A stretch of 46,719 nt of DNA from Chloracidobacterium sp. CP2_5A (GTDB taxonomy: Bacteria; Acidobacteriota; Blastocatellia; Chloracidobacteriales; Chloracidobacteriaceae): positions 1 to 46,719 of the forward strand of contig NKPT01000025.1 in the NCBI GenBank assembly GCA_002254845.1, read 5' to 3'. Under the pieces are notes generated by a model. It searched no databases and had not been told where the DNA came from. It was given only the letters and a program-made list of their open reading frames with translations. Position 1 is the first letter of the stretch. The number at the start of each line of letters is the position of its first letter. This document shows, one piece after another, positions 20,640 through 28,975 of this stretch. Position numbers and translations under genes: made by a program.

Positions 20640-21392
20640 ATGACCACCTTGTTTCGTCCTTTTGTCACGGTTTTGAGCTTGTTTTTGATTTTGGCGATTT
20701 CGTCTTCTCTGCCGGTCGCCGGTCGGCAGCGATTCAACAGCCGCCTTGAGAATTTGGCCAATCAGGTTGTCCGGCAGGCGCGCAACGCCGCCGACCGTTT
20801 TGAACGCGACTACCAAAGCGGTTTCACGCACAGTCGGCGGGACATCCAGCGGCTCTACCAAGCGCGGATGTTTGTCGCCGGAGCGGAGCTGCTGGCCCAG
20901 ATGACGCGCGACGGTCGCCCGGAGACAGAACTCAACGACGCGATTGACTTTCTCCGCAGTCAAGCCACGTTTGAAACCGGCTGGAGCGGCGCGCGCAGCG
21001 CGCTGGACGATTTCAGCCGGGAACTTCGGTTCAGCAGCGGCAATGCCGGCCGCAACCCGAGCGACGATCGTAACAACGGCCGCTGGAATGATGGGCGCGT
21101 CACGGGCCGTATGCGGTGGCTCGGACGGGTAGATGATGAAATCTATGTCTACGTAAGAGATAGCGAGACCCGGACAGAGCTTGTCTCCGGGCAGCCAACC
21201 CTCAACGAGCGGTTCACCTTCACCAGCCCGCTGCCGCGCCGCCCGGTGACCGTCAGCGTCAATCGCCTGCGCGGGCGCGGACGAGTTGAGGTCTTCCAGC
21301 AACCCTCGGCAAACAACGATTTCACGGCGGTTATCCGCATTGTTGACCGCGCCGGCGGCGCGACCGATATGGAATTCGAGCTGGTCTGGTAA
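20640..21392 (+). CDS. Exported protein of unknown function
   Basis: Protein of 250 aa with a clear signal peptide (VTVLSLFLILAISSSLPVAG). The first half is helical, with LENLANQVVRQARNAADRFERDY and LIELD-like pairs. The C-terminal half (about 160-250) is beta-rich: MRWLGRVDDEIYVYVRD, RFTFTSPLPRRPVTVSVNRLRG, FTAVIRIVDRAGGATDMEFELVW. It is probably periplasmic or secreted. Starts at 20622 and 20640 are both possible; the latter places the signal peptide directly at the N-terminus. A strong hairpin begins right after the stop codon. I recognise no family. Confidence 0.75.
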   Translation: MTTLFRPFVTVLSLFLILAISSSLPVAGRQRFNSRLENLANQVVRQARNAADRFERDYQSGFTHSRRDIQRLYQARMFVAGAELLAQMTRDGRPETELNDAIDFLRSQATFETGWSGARSALDDFSRELRFSSGNAGRNPSDDRNNGRWNDGRVTGRMRWLGRVDDEIYVYVRDSETRTELVSGQPTLNERFTFTSPLPRRPVTVSVNRLRGRGRVEVFQQPSANNDFTAVIRIVDRAGGATDMEFELVW

Positions 21393-21393
21393 C

Positions 21394-21420
21394 GCCAGAC
21401 AGCCGCCTCGGCTGTCTGGC
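21394..21420 (+). terminator. Strong hairpin directly after the exported-protein gene
   Basis: GCCAGACAGCC (21394-21404), loop GCCTC, GGCTGTCTGGC (21410-21420): a perfect 11-bp stem starting 2 nt after the TAA. The following TCGCCTTGCC is only mildly T-rich, so it is likely a terminator or 3'-end stabiliser. Confidence 0.7.
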
Positions 21421-21504
21421 TCGCCTTGCCGCCGCGTTAGCTGCGCCTTCGGACGGAGACAGCGCGATTGAGGGGCGGGTCGTGAAGCCGAGCGCCAAAA
21501 CGAC

Positions 21505-21541
21505 GCGAGAGCCCGCCTAGTTGCCCTGGGCGGGCTCTCGC
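21505..21541. terminator. Terminator-like hairpin between convergent genes
   Basis: GCGAGAGCCCGCC (21505-21517), an 11-nt loop, GGCGGGCTCTCGC (21529-21541): a perfect 13-bp stem. It lies 26 nt beyond the stop of the RTX/M91 gene (-) and 112 nt beyond the exported-protein gene (+), so it may serve both. It lacks a clear U-tract. Confidence 0.65.
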
Positions 21542-21567
21542 TGGTTATCCGCCTGAGAGCCTGCGGA

Positions 21568-23082
21568 CTAGAACCCGGACAGCCGCGCGAGCGCGTAGCT
21601 GCGCCGCAACTGAAGGTTCATTTCCTCGCGGATGCCGTTTTCCGTCAGCGCGTACGGATGGTTGGCGTCGTCGCGCTGTTCGGGCGTGCGGGGGTTGTTG
21701 TCGTGATCAAGCGGAACGCCGACCGCCACCCGCTCCAGATTCGGCACGCGCCCCTGGTCGGCAGCGTCCACGCCTTGATATGTCCCGGGCCGCAGCGTGC
21801 CCTGCGTGTAGTCATAGGCATGCGCCATCTCGTGATAGAGCACCACCACCGGCGGCGTGTAGGCGGCGCTGCCATCGGCGAACTCAAACGTTGGCGCAAA
21901 GGTCGGGTTGTAGCCAATCGTGGCGTTGGTCGGCGTCCCGCGCCGGCCCGTTGTCGGGTCAAGGAAGGGATTCGACCCCCGCGACCGCGCCGCGTAGCCG
22001 TTGTCCTCGGTGATTTCTTCAATCGTCACCGTCACGCCGTTGCGCTGCCGAGCGGCATCGAAGCTCGCCAGCATCTGGCGACCAGCCGGAGACGAGCGAA
22101 GCATTTCGAGATCGTCCATCACGCGCTGCCGGAACTCATCCGAGCCGCGCGCAATGACGCCCAGGCCGCCCGGATTGCCGATCAGCTCAACTGTCACCAC
22201 CTGATTGCTTGCGCCGCGCGGAGCCGCCTGTACGGTGTCGTCGCCCTGCACGTAGAGCTTGTTGCCGCCCGAGCCGCCGCTGACGTCGTCCTTGCCTTGC
22301 CCAGCGTAGATGGCGTCGTTGCCCGCGCCGCCAAAGAGTCGGTCGTCGTCCAGGCCGCCGGAGAGAACGTCGCTGCCTGCGCCGCCGTAGATGGCGTCAT
22401 TGCCTGCGCCGCCTTCCAGATAGTCGTCGCCGGCGTTGCCGTAGATAAGGTCATTGCCCCGGCCGCCATAGATGGCGTCATTGCCGTCGCCGCCCTGAAG
22501 GCTGTCGTTGCCGTCGCCGCCGTCAATGTAGTCGTTGCTGGCCCCGCCATTGATCCGGTCGTTGCCAGCCCCGCCGAAGATGCGGTCAGAGCCGCTGCCA
22601 CCGGTGATGGCGTCGTCGCCGTCGCCGCCGAAGAGTCGCAGATTGACGGTCACGCCTGGATCAACCCGAATGACATCGTTCCCCGCTCCGGCCCGGATGA
22701 CAAGGCTGTTGCGGTCGCGACCGGTAAACGAGCGCGACTCGCCGTTGACCGATACCGTCACGTCGCCAGTGCGGGCGTCCTGCGTCACTTGAATCTGATC
22801 GTCGCCGGCTCCGGTATCAATCACCACCTGACCATTGACGCGCGTCACGGTTGCCTCGCGCGAAAAGCCGGCCGTCTGCATCGGCGTCGGCGATGGGCTG
22901 GCGGCTTGCGTCAAGCGCGCCTTGATGGCTTGACCAAGGGACTGCAAATCATTGAGCCGGCCGAGGCGAGCCTGACCAGCGGACGACTGCTGCGCGACGG
23001 CGGAGCGCATTTCAAGCTTGACCGGCGCGGGCGCGGAAGATGGCGAGGTAATGGGCTGGGTGACTCTGGCTACAACTCGCAT
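21568..23082 (-). CDS. RTX calcium-binding repeats fused to an M91-type metallopeptidase
   Basis: Protein of 504 aa. An N-terminal ~90 residues of low complexity are followed by a beta-rich stretch (TVTRVNGQVVIDTGAGDDQI). From about 135 to 285 there are many GGxGxDxI nonapeptides, for example GGAGNDAIYGGAGSDVLSGG, which fold as a Ca2+-binding parallel beta-roll. The C-terminal ~200 residues resemble peptidase family M91 (NleD type): VVVLYHEMAHAYDYTQGT with HExxH at 417-421, then NLERVAVGVP, NHPYALTENGIREEM. The usual RTX order is reversed, since the repeats precede the enzyme. No type I secretion genes are nearby. GGAGG lies 13 nt before the ATG. An AT-rich leader suggests its own promoter. 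Confidence 0.9.
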   Translation of the reverse strand: MRVVARVTQPITSPSSAPAPVKLEMRSAVAQQSSAGQARLGRLNDLQSLGQAIKARLTQAASPSPTPMQTAGFSREATVTRVNGQVVIDTGAGDDQIQVTQDARTGDVTVSVNGESRSFTGRDRNSLVIRAGAGNDVIRVDPGVTVNLRLFGGDGDDAITGGSGSDRIFGGAGNDRINGGASNDYIDGGDGNDSLQGGDGNDAIYGGRGNDLIYGNAGDDYLEGGAGNDAIYGGAGSDVLSGGLDDDRLFGGAGNDAIYAGQGKDDVSGGSGGNKLYVQGDDTVQAAPRGASNQVVTVELIGNPGGLGVIARGSDEFRQRVMDDLEMLRSSPAGRQMLASFDAARQRNGVTVTIEEITEDNGYAARSRGSNPFLDPTTGRRGTPTNATIGYNPTFAPTFEFADGSAAYTPPVVVLYHEMAHAYDYTQGTLRPGTYQGVDAADQGRVPNLERVAVGVPLDHDNNPRTPEQRDDANHPYALTENGIREEMNLQLRRSYALARLSGF

Positions 23083-23276
23083 GACGCAGGGAAAACCTCC
23101 GAAGTCAATTTATCTCAAATGCTTAGTTCAGCTTTTGCTTGGTTACTTCAACCTTCGTTATCGGTAACGCTCTTGAAACGTTGCTAGTCAGCGTAATTTT
23201 TTTTCGCTGCGCTGGGTTCGCCCGACATTTTTTCAGGTTGTCGCCGCGCCGCGCCGCGCAAGCGGACTCGCAAGCG
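23083..23276. other. AT-rich leader upstream of the RTX/M91 gene
   Basis: A stretch clearly richer in A/T than its surroundings (23100-23200), with T-runs at 23196-23203 and 23229-23233 and a CGTTA-TCGG-TAACG dyad at 23156-23169. It probably holds the promoter of the RTX/M91 gene on the minus strand, but no convincing -35/-10 pair stands out. Confidence 0.4.
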
Positions 23277-23308
23277 AAAAGGGCGACGCGATCTCCATCG
23301 CGTCGCCC
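23277..23308 (-). terminator. Intrinsic terminator of the OmpA-like gene
   Basis: On the minus strand GGGCGACGCGAT (23308-23297), loop GGAG, ATCGCGTCGCCC (23292-23281), then TTTT (23280-23277): a perfect 12-bp stem with a short U-tract, 38 nt after the stop codon. Confidence 0.85.
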
Positions 23309-23345
23309 CTTGCTTTTCAAGCAGGCAAAGGCTCAATCGTTCAGA

Positions 23346-24056
23346 TTACGGCCTCGCGCCTTCGGCTTCCGTCACCACGCGGTTCGCCAGCAAGCGCACA
23401 TCCACCCGGCGATTGCGTTGCAACTCATCCGGCGTCCGGGCGTTATCGTTGATCTTGCCCGCGCCAATATACTCAATGCGCCAAGCCTCAATCTTGTGAA
23501 CATTGTAGAGGTAAAGCTTGACCGACTTCGCCCGATTCTCGGTCAGCGCGAGATTGCGCGCCTCCCCGCCCCGCCGGTCGGCAAACCCGGACAACTCGAT
23601 GCGAATGCCCTTGCGCGACTTGGCGACTTCCGCCAGCGCATCCAGCTCGGCCTTGGCTTCGGGGCTAAGGTCATAACGGTTGGTTTGAAAGAAAACGGAA
23701 ACCGTGCGAACCTCGATGAAGTCGTCCACGGCGCGCGCGGTTTCAGTCAGGCGGGTGTTCGTCCGCTCGACGCCAAGCTGGGCCTCCTCGGCCTTGCGCT
23801 CAGCGGACTGCGCGCGCGTGTTCGCCTCCTCGGCTCGAGCGCTCACGGTATCGATCCGCGCCGACAAGCGCGTATCAAGGTCTCGAATAGCTGACGTGTT
23901 GCGCGCTACGGACTGCTCGAGTTCCTCCGTGCGCCCTTCCAGCGGGGCCACCCGTTCATCAACGGTGGCGCGCACGTACTTCTTTGTCGCGCAAGCCGGG
24001 CCAAACGCCACCGCCGCCGCCGCCAACAGGCACAGAGAAAGCGTTCTATGTGTCAT
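23346..24056 (-). CDS. OmpA/Pal-like outer membrane lipoprotein
   Basis: Protein of 236 aa. The signal sequence ends in AFGPAC, with a lipobox-like Cys22, although the -3 Gly is atypical. A coiled coil follows (about 30-110, VDERVAPLEGRTEELEQSV and RAEEANTRAQSAERKAEEAQ). The C-terminal OmpA domain (about 120-225) shows VFFQTNRYDLSPEAKAELD, ELSGFADRRGGEARNLALTENRA and NRRVDVRL and binds peptidoglycan. It probably tethers the outer membrane to the cell wall. The ATG at 24056 has AAGGAG 6 nt upstream. It is followed by a good terminator. Confidence 0.92.
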   Translation of the reverse strand: MTHRTLSLCLLAAAAVAFGPACATKKYVRATVDERVAPLEGRTEELEQSVARNTSAIRDLDTRLSARIDTVSARAEEANTRAQSAERKAEEAQLGVERTNTRLTETARAVDDFIEVRTVSVFFQTNRYDLSPEAKAELDALAEVAKSRKGIRIELSGFADRRGGEARNLALTENRAKSVKLYLYNVHKIEAWRIEYIGAGKINDNARTPDELQRNRRVDVRLLANRVVTEAEGARP

Positions 24057-24201
24057 GCGTCGCTCCTTGAAAAATGTTGCGGACGATACCCGTATCGGAC
24101 ACCTATCCCACTAGATTTATTCGATGCCGATAAGTCTCGGCAAAAATTCAGCCGAAGACTAGCATGCCGCTCCCGGAAACCAAACCCCTATTTTTTTGAG
24201 G

Positions 24202-24227
24202 AAAACGCCCCCTCCCGCGGCCGGGCG
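24202..24227 (-). terminator. Candidate terminator of the Ser/Thr kinase gene
   Basis: On the minus strand CGCCC (24227-24223) pairs with GGGCG (24210-24206) across a GC-rich loop, followed by TTTT (24205-24202). It sits 6 nt after the kinase stop. The stem is short, so the call is tentative. Confidence 0.4.
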
Positions 24228-24232
24228 ACTGC

Positions 24233-25270
24233 CTAGCTGGACAAGCCGCGCTGGAGCGCGTCAGCCAGTTCCAGCGTTGTGGCAGGGCGCTCATGCGGCT
24301 GCTTGGCCAAGGCCCTGAGGATGGCCTGCGAAACGCCCATCGGCAATTCGCGGCGCAGCTCGATGGGTGGTTGCGGCGGCAGCTTCACGTGCTTGTTGGC
24401 GAGCTGCATGACGGTATCCGCATTGAACGGCACGCACCCAGTCAGCATTTCATAGCAAATAATGCCCAGGGCATAGATGTCCGTCCGAGCGTCAAGCGGA
24501 CGATCCATCCACTGCTCCGGCGACATGTAGTAGGGCGTCCCCGCGACCCGCCCCTGCTCCGTCAGCGTTTTGATGAGCTTGCCTGTCAGACGCAGTCGCG
24601 CCAGCCCGAAGTCAATCACTTTGGGCATTTCATTCTGGCGGTCATACTGCTCGACCATGATGTTTTCCGGCTTCAGGTCGCGGTGAATGACGTTGCGCTC
24701 GTGGGCGACGTGAAGCGCGGAGCAAACCTGTATCATGAGACGGACGGTCCGGCGGATATCGAGAACATGCTCCTGACGCAACACGTCCCGCAGAGTCTTG
24801 CCGGAAAGCAGCTCCATCACCAGAAAAATAGACGGTGGATGGTCGCCCCGGCGCTGTTGCTCAAAGTAGTCGTAGATCGCGATGACGTTGGGGTGACGAA
24901 TTCGACCCAGCGCCAGGGCCTCGCGGCGAAAGCGCTCCGAAGCGGCGTAGTCCTCGGCAAGCTCCGGCTTGAGCACTTTGACCGCCACGCAGTCGCCAAT
25001 GTTGATGCGTTCGGCCCGATAAATCGCGCCAGTCGCGCCCTGCCCAATCTTGGATTGAATTTGATACTTCCCCTCCAAAACTTGACCGATCAGCGGATCG
25101 CTGTCTGAGCTCGGCGGCCGCTCGCGGGTCAGCCCTGTCTCTTCGCGCGTGATCTTTCGAGCAATAGACGTTGAAGACACAGCGCGCGCCGCCGGCAGCT
25201 CCGCTCCATCCATCGGGCAAAAGCGCATGGTGTCCGTCCACATCCGACCGCATTGAGGACACGTTTTCAT
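24233..25270 (-). CDS. Ser/Thr protein kinase with N-terminal zinc ribbon
   Basis: Protein of 345 aa. The zinc-ribbon-like start CPQCG (C4, C7) and RFCPMDG is typical of acidobacterial kinases. The Hanks-type kinase domain runs from about 69 to 340: Gly-rich loop KIGQGATGAIY, VAIK-type Lys98 in VAVKVL, catalytic HRDLKPENIM, DFGLARL, and activation segment GTPYYMSPEQWMDRPLDARTDIYALG. No membrane helix or sensor domain follows, so it appears soluble. The ATG at 25270 is chosen over a TTG at 25282; the zinc ribbon starts at once. It follows the HIT gene by 52 nt on the same strand. Substrates are unknown. Confidence 0.94.
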   Translation of the reverse strand: MKTCPQCGRMWTDTMRFCPMDGAELPAARAVSSTSIARKITREETGLTRERPPSSDSDPLIGQVLEGKYQIQSKIGQGATGAIYRAERINIGDCVAVKVLKPELAEDYAASERFRREALALGRIRHPNVIAIYDYFEQQRRGDHPPSIFLVMELLSGKTLRDVLRQEHVLDIRRTVRLMIQVCSALHVAHERNVIHRDLKPENIMVEQYDRQNEMPKVIDFGLARLRLTGKLIKTLTEQGRVAGTPYYMSPEQWMDRPLDARTDIYALGIICYEMLTGCVPFNADTVMQLANKHVKLPPQPPIELRRELPMGVSQAILRALAKQPHERPATTLELADALQRGLSS

Positions 25271-25322
25271 GGCACGCGCCAACGGATAAGAACCATCATT
25301 GCCCCTCGTCCCGGCGCGGCTG

Positions 25323-25673
25323 TCACCCAGGCGGCCACGTCAGCGGACGCCCGCCCAATAGGTGAACATGAAGCTGAAACACTGACTGCCCAGCGTCGGG
25401 TCCGGTATTGATGACCGTTCGGTAGCCCGTTTCCGCGATGCCGACCTTATTGGCAATTTTTGCGGCGATCCTCAAAAGGCGCCCTAAGATCGCTTCATCG
25501 CTTTGCGAAGCGTCGTTGAGCGACTCCATCGGCGTCCGCGGGATGATGAGAATGTGGGTCGGCGCTTGCGGGTGAATATCGCGGAAAGCCACGCACAACT
25601 CATCCTCATACACCACATCCGCCGAAGCTTCGCCACGGGCAATCTTGAGAAAAATGTTGTCCGTATCAGCCAT
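25323..25673 (-). CDS. HIT family nucleotide-binding hydrolase (Hint type)
   Basis: Protein of 116 aa of normal family length. NIFLKIARGE at the N-terminus, DIHPQAPTHILIIPR in the middle, and the histidine triad QLHVHLLGGRPL near the C-terminus, preceded by NTGPDAGQSVF. Hint-type proteins hydrolyse nucleoside phosphoramidates such as AMP-lysine. The ATG at 25673 has AGAGG 4 nt upstream. It follows the GT9 gene by 80 nt on the same strand. Confidence 0.94.
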   Translation of the reverse strand: MADTDNIFLKIARGEASADVVYEDELCVAFRDIHPQAPTHILIIPRTPMESLNDASQSDEAILGRLLRIAAKIANKVGIAETGYRTVINTGPDAGQSVFQLHVHLLGGRPLTWPPG

Positions 25674-25753
25674 GTCACCTCTTCACGAAGGCCAGTTTAC
25701 GAGAACGAGCAAATGTAGCGTTCATACCGATCCTAACACAGCCAAGCCGCGCC

Positions 25754-26806
25754 TCAGGAAAAAAATCTCCCCGGCTCAGCGCCGCGCAAACGGGCTTCAA
25801 CCGCTTGCGCGACAAGGGCTACCGACATGGTCATGCAAATATGCTGCTGGCAGGTTCGGCGATGACAATCCGCCCGGCAGGGCAGGTCCAGTCCGACGAC
25901 TTGATCGTGGCGCGAAAACGGCCCGTTCCGCTCCGCCGCCGTCGGGCCGTACAGCCCGACAATCGGCGTCCCCGCCGCCGCCGCCAGATGCAGCGGCCCG
26001 GTGTCGCCCCCGACAAACACCGTCGCGCGCTTGGCCAGCGCGAGATACTCACGCAGCGTCGTCGGAAACGACGCCACCGGCGCTCGCTGCGTCGCGTCGC
26101 GGATGGCTTTCGCCAATGGCTCTTCGCCGGGGCCGTACGACACCACGCTCGCCAGGCCATGCCGCTGCCAGAGGATGTCAGCCAACCGCCCAAAATCCGC
26201 CGGCGGCCACCGCTTTGTCACCCAGCCGCCGCCCGGATTGAGCAAGGCGAACGCTCCCGCCACCCCATGCGCCGCCAGCTGCCCCGCTATGCGCGCCTGC
26301 TCGGCTTCAAGCGGCGGCAGCCAAAACTCATAAGTCTCCGGCAGCGGCGCGCCCAGCGTGGCCGCCAGCCGCAAATTCGACTGGATGACATGCTCGCGGC
26401 GATCAACCGCGACCTGCTCCGTGTAGGCGAAGCGCCCCGGCTTCTCGCGGAGCGCCTCGGTGGCGAAGCCAATCCGGCGACGCGCCCGCGAATACCAGGC
26501 GACGGCGGCTGACTTCATGAGACCTTGAAAGTCAAGCGCCACATCCACGGGAAATGCGCGAAGCTGCGCCAGACTGGCCGCGACTTGGCGGTAGGTGTCC
26601 CACGCGCGCCATTGTCGTCGCCACCGGCGCGTATCTAGAACCACCACGTCATCCAGCCCCGGCGCGCCAAGCAGCAATGGCGCGGCCAGACGCTCCACCG
26701 CCCAGGTGAGCCGCGCGGCCGGGAAAGCGCGCCGCAGCGCCGCTACCGCGGGCATCGCGTGAACGACATCCCCAATGCTGCTCAGCTTAACAATAAGGAT
26801 GTGCAT
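25754..26806 (-). CDS. Glycosyltransferase family 9 (heptosyltransferase-like)
   Basis: Protein of 350 aa with the two-domain GT9 fold. N-terminal ILIVKLSSIGDVVHAMPAVAALR and ALDFQGLMKSA; C-terminal LLNPGGGWVTKRWP, then FVGGDTGPLHLAAAAGTPIVGLYGPTAAERNGPF, which binds the nucleotide sugar. It resembles WaaC/WaaF enzymes that add heptose to the lipopolysaccharide inner core, at the cytoplasmic face. A Cys cluster (CRADCHRRTCQQHIC) near the C-terminus is shared by many GT9 proteins. The donor sugar cannot be told from sequence. It lies 43 nt after dgkA and the GT2 gene, consistent with an envelope gene cluster. Confidence 0.92.
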   Translation of the reverse strand: MHILIVKLSSIGDVVHAMPAVAALRRAFPAARLTWAVERLAAPLLLGAPGLDDVVVLDTRRWRRQWRAWDTYRQVAASLAQLRAFPVDVALDFQGLMKSAAVAWYSRARRRIGFATEALREKPGRFAYTEQVAVDRREHVIQSNLRLAATLGAPLPETYEFWLPPLEAEQARIAGQLAAHGVAGAFALLNPGGGWVTKRWPPADFGRLADILWQRHGLASVVSYGPGEEPLAKAIRDATQRAPVASFPTTLREYLALAKRATVFVGGDTGPLHLAAAAGTPIVGLYGPTAAERNGPFSRHDQVVGLDLPCRADCHRRTCQQHICMTMSVALVAQAVEARLRGAEPGRFFS

Positions 26807-26849
26807 GGGCGCGACTTGGCAAAACCAGCCGAAGGCTAACGAAACGTTA

Positions 26850-27272
26850 TCAGACCAACGTCAAGCTGCGCCACGCCGCTTGCAGCTTGGCCAGCAGCGG
26901 CGGCCCCATCACGACCAGCCCGACCAAAACCGAAAAAATCGCAGCCACTAAGGTCGCGCCAGCCGCCGCGTCCTTGGCGACCTTCGCCAGCGGGTGCCAC
27001 TCCGGCGAAGCCAAATCCACGACGGCTTCGATCGCGCTGTTGACCATCTCCAGCGCCAGCACCAGCGCCGACATCATCAAGATTGGCGCCAGACCAGCCT
27101 CAAGCCACCAGGCTAGCGCCAGCGCCAGCGCGCCGATGCCGCACTCAATACGGAAGTTAGGCTGATGCCGCCACGTATGCCAAATCCCGGCCCCAGCATA
27201 GCCAAACGCCGCTCGCAGCCGAGCGATATCCACGGCGGCGCGCGCCAACAGCTTACCGGACAGCGGGTTCAT
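26850..27272 (-). CDS. dgkA: Diacylglycerol/undecaprenol kinase family protein
   Basis: Protein of 140 aa, a small integral membrane kinase with three to four helices. It carries the family signature [13 protein letters not shown] (75-87) followed by [16 protein letters not shown]. Family members phosphorylate diacylglycerol or undecaprenol with ATP and recycle lipid carriers. The ATG at 27272 lies 20 nt inside the end of the GT2 gene, so translation is probably coupled. Which lipid is used cannot be decided here; undecaprenol would fit the adjacent glycosyltransferases. Confidence 0.92.
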   Translation of the reverse strand: MNPLSGKLLARAAVDIARLRAAFGYAGAGIWHTWRHQPNFRIECGIGALALALAWWLEAGLAPILMMSALVLALEMVNSAIEAVVDLASPEWHPLAKVAKDAAAGATLVAAIFSVLVGLVVMGPPLLAKLQAAWRSLTLV

Positions 27273-28029
27273 CCGTCCGCGCGGTCGGCTGGGGCGCCGC
27301 TTCCGCCAGCGACGGAAGCGGCGCGCGCGGAACGGTCAGCCCATACTTTGCAATGCACCACAGCGCCTTGAAGCCGTCCTTCCAGCCAATTTTCTTCCCC
27401 TCTTCATAGGTTCGCCCGTAGTAGCTGATTCCCACCTCATACACGCGCAGTCGCCGCCGAGCGATCTTGATGGTAATTTCCGGCTCAAACCCAAACCGAT
27501 CCTGCTCCAGCGGAATCGCCTGGATCACCTCGCGCCGAAACGCCTTGTAGCAGGTCTCCATGTCGGTCAGGTTCAAGTCGGACGCCATGTTGGAAAGCAA
27601 GGTCAAAAAGCGGTTGCCCAGCGAGTGCCAGAAATACAGCACGCGGTGCGGCTGCCCGCCCATAAAGCGCGACCCAAAGACGACATCGGCTTTGCCCTCC
27701 ATCAGCGGCGTCAGAATTTGCTTGTAATCCTCCGGGTCATACTCTAGGTCGGCGTCCTGCACGATGACGTAATCGCCGGTGGCATGCTTGAAGCCCTCGC
27801 GCAGCGCCGCGCCCTTGCCGCGATTGACTGGCTGGAAAAACGCGCGCAGGTTGGGTTGAGTCTGGGCTAGCTCGCGCAGGATGTCGGCGGTGCCATCCCG
27901 CGAGCAGTCATCCACGCAGATAATTTCTTTCTCAAGCGGCAGCTCGACCGCCTGCACGCGATCCAGCAGGATGCGCAGCGTGCGTCGCTCGTTATAGACG
28001 GGGATGACAACGGACAGCTTGCCGGGCAT
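27253..28029 (-). CDS. Glycosyltransferase family 2 (polyprenyl-phosphate glycosyltransferase type)
   Basis: Protein of 258 aa. [20 protein letters not shown] starts the GT-A fold, then [26 protein letters not shown] and the metal-binding DAD (92-94) in [47 protein letters not shown] and [11 protein letters not shown] are typical of dolichyl/undecaprenyl-phosphate sugar transferases. No C-terminal membrane helices follow. The tail is Pro/Ala-rich. It lies 12 nt after the Nudix gene and overlaps dgkA by 20 nt. The lipid-linked sugar product is inference. Confidence 0.93.
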   Translation of the reverse strand: MPGKLSVVIPVYNERRTLRILLDRVQAVELPLEKEIICVDDCSRDGTADILRELAQTQPNLRAFFQPVNRGKGAALREGFKHATGDYVIVQDADLEYDPEDYKQILTPLMEGKADVVFGSRFMGGQPHRVLYFWHSLGNRFLTLLSNMASDLNLTDMETCYKAFRREVIQAIPLEQDRFGFEPEITIKIARRRLRVYEVGISYYGRTYEEGKKIGWKDGFKALWCIAKYGLTVPRAPLPSLAEAAPQPTARTDEPAVR

Positions 28030-28041
28030 AAGTCGCTTTGT

Positions 28042-28608
28042 TCAATGCTTGACGCCGTCGCGCAGACCCAGCCGGTGAAAAGCCACAATCACCAGCGCAT
28101 GCGTAATTTGCCCATTCGCGATGAGCGCGGGAATATCCCGCAGCGGCGTCAGTCGCGTCGCCAGTTCCTCATTGCCGTCAAAGCGGGTCGGCTTGAGCTT
28201 GCGCGCCTCGCGCGCGACAAAGCTAAAGCAGCGGTTGTTCTGAATCGCCGGGTTGGGGTGGCAGTAGCCGAGCGGCTCAATGGAAGCCGCCACGTAGCCG
28301 GTTTCCTCCTCAAGCTCGCGGGCCGCCGCTTCGGCCGGGGAGCGGTCTTCGGCGTCCACCATGCCGCCCGGAATTTCAAGCGTCACCTGATGAATGCCGT
28401 GGCGGTATTGCTCCACCAGCACGACCTCCCCGGCGGGCGTGATGGGAATGACGTTGACCCAGTCAGGCGCGTGAATGACGTAAAAGCTTCGCGCCTCCGC
28501 CTCGCCCGGACTGGCGTCCGGCGGGCACGCCCGCTCCCGGCACAGCGTGAAGACCTTGGCCTGGGCCAGCGGCTCAGGGGGCAGCTTGCGCCAGGGACGA
28601 ATGGTCAT
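28042..28608 (-). CDS. Nudix hydrolase, ADP-ribose pyrophosphatase-like
   Basis: Protein of 188 aa. The Nudix box spans about 81-103: GGMVDAEDRSPAEAA followed by RELEEETGY. Upstream, VVLVEQYRHG is typical of the NudF/ADP-ribose pyrophosphatase group, where it lines the substrate site. It likely hydrolyses ADP-ribose or other nucleoside diphosphate sugars. The ATG overlaps the stop of the 72-aa upstream gene (ATGA), and the GT2 gene follows by 12 nt. Confidence 0.93.
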   Translation of the reverse strand: MTIRPWRKLPPEPLAQAKVFTLCRERACPPDASPGEAEARSFYVIHAPDWVNVIPITPAGEVVLVEQYRHGIHQVTLEIPGGMVDAEDRSPAEAAARELEEETGYVAASIEPLGYCHPNPAIQNNRCFSFVAREARKLKPTRFDGNEELATRLTPLRDIPALIANGQITHALVIVAFHRLGLRDGVKH

Positions 28609-28823
28609 CGCTCGGACTGATTCGCGGCCGCCGCCAGCGCCCGCCCGCCGTCCTGTCGCGCGCGAAACGCCAGCGAAACCTCAACGATCAGCGTGACATC
28701 GTGACCTTCAGCGCGCAAATGGCTCAACTCTGACCGAACGCGGGGCGACTCCCAAACGACTTCCCGCAAAATATGGCTCAAACGGTCAGTGGCCTCTTGC
28801 AAATACGGATTATCGCGTTTCAT
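28605..28823 (-). CDS. Small protein of unknown function, first gene of the Nudix-GT2 run
   Basis: Protein of 72 aa. The ATG at 28823 has GGAGG 7 nt upstream, and the stop overlaps the Nudix start as ATGA, which supports expression. It starts MKRDNPYLQEATDRLSHILR; residues 5-35 look amphipathic helical, then EGHDVTLIVEVSLAFRARQ reads as beta strands, and the tail is Ala-rich. No signal peptide or membrane helix. I recognise no family. A longer frame to 28913 lacks protein character. Confidence 0.75.
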   Translation of the reverse strand: MKRDNPYLQEATDRLSHILREVVWESPRVRSELSHLRAEGHDVTLIVEVSLAFRARQDGGRALAAAANQSER

Positions 28824-28933
28824 CGCCCCGCCTCCATCTCGCCCAGCGTCGTTCGCCCGGAAATCCCGCCCAGTCGCTTTTCCGAGCGGAAAAAGCCCTG
28901 CCATCGTAGGCAAAGTCGCGACGCTAAGTCAAT

Positions 28934-28959
28934 TTCACGGCATTGAACAATGCCGTGAA
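28934..28959 (-). terminator. Hairpin after the VWFA gene
   Basis: A perfect 12-bp inverted repeat with a 2-nt spacer: TTCACGGCATTG (28934-28945), AA, CAATGCCGTGAA (28948-28959). It lies 17 nt downstream of the VWFA stop on the minus strand. The sequence beyond is ATTGACTTAG, without a U-run, so it may be a weak terminator or a dyad operator for the run starting at 28823. Confidence 0.6.
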
Positions 28960-28975
28960 TCAGCGGCGGCCCGGG

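Noticed and set aside
21658..23187. 509-codon plus-strand ORF opposite the RTX/M91 gene
   Set aside because: Its Val/Ala repeats are the mirror of the GGxGxD codons. The minus strand has the RTX and HExxH motifs.
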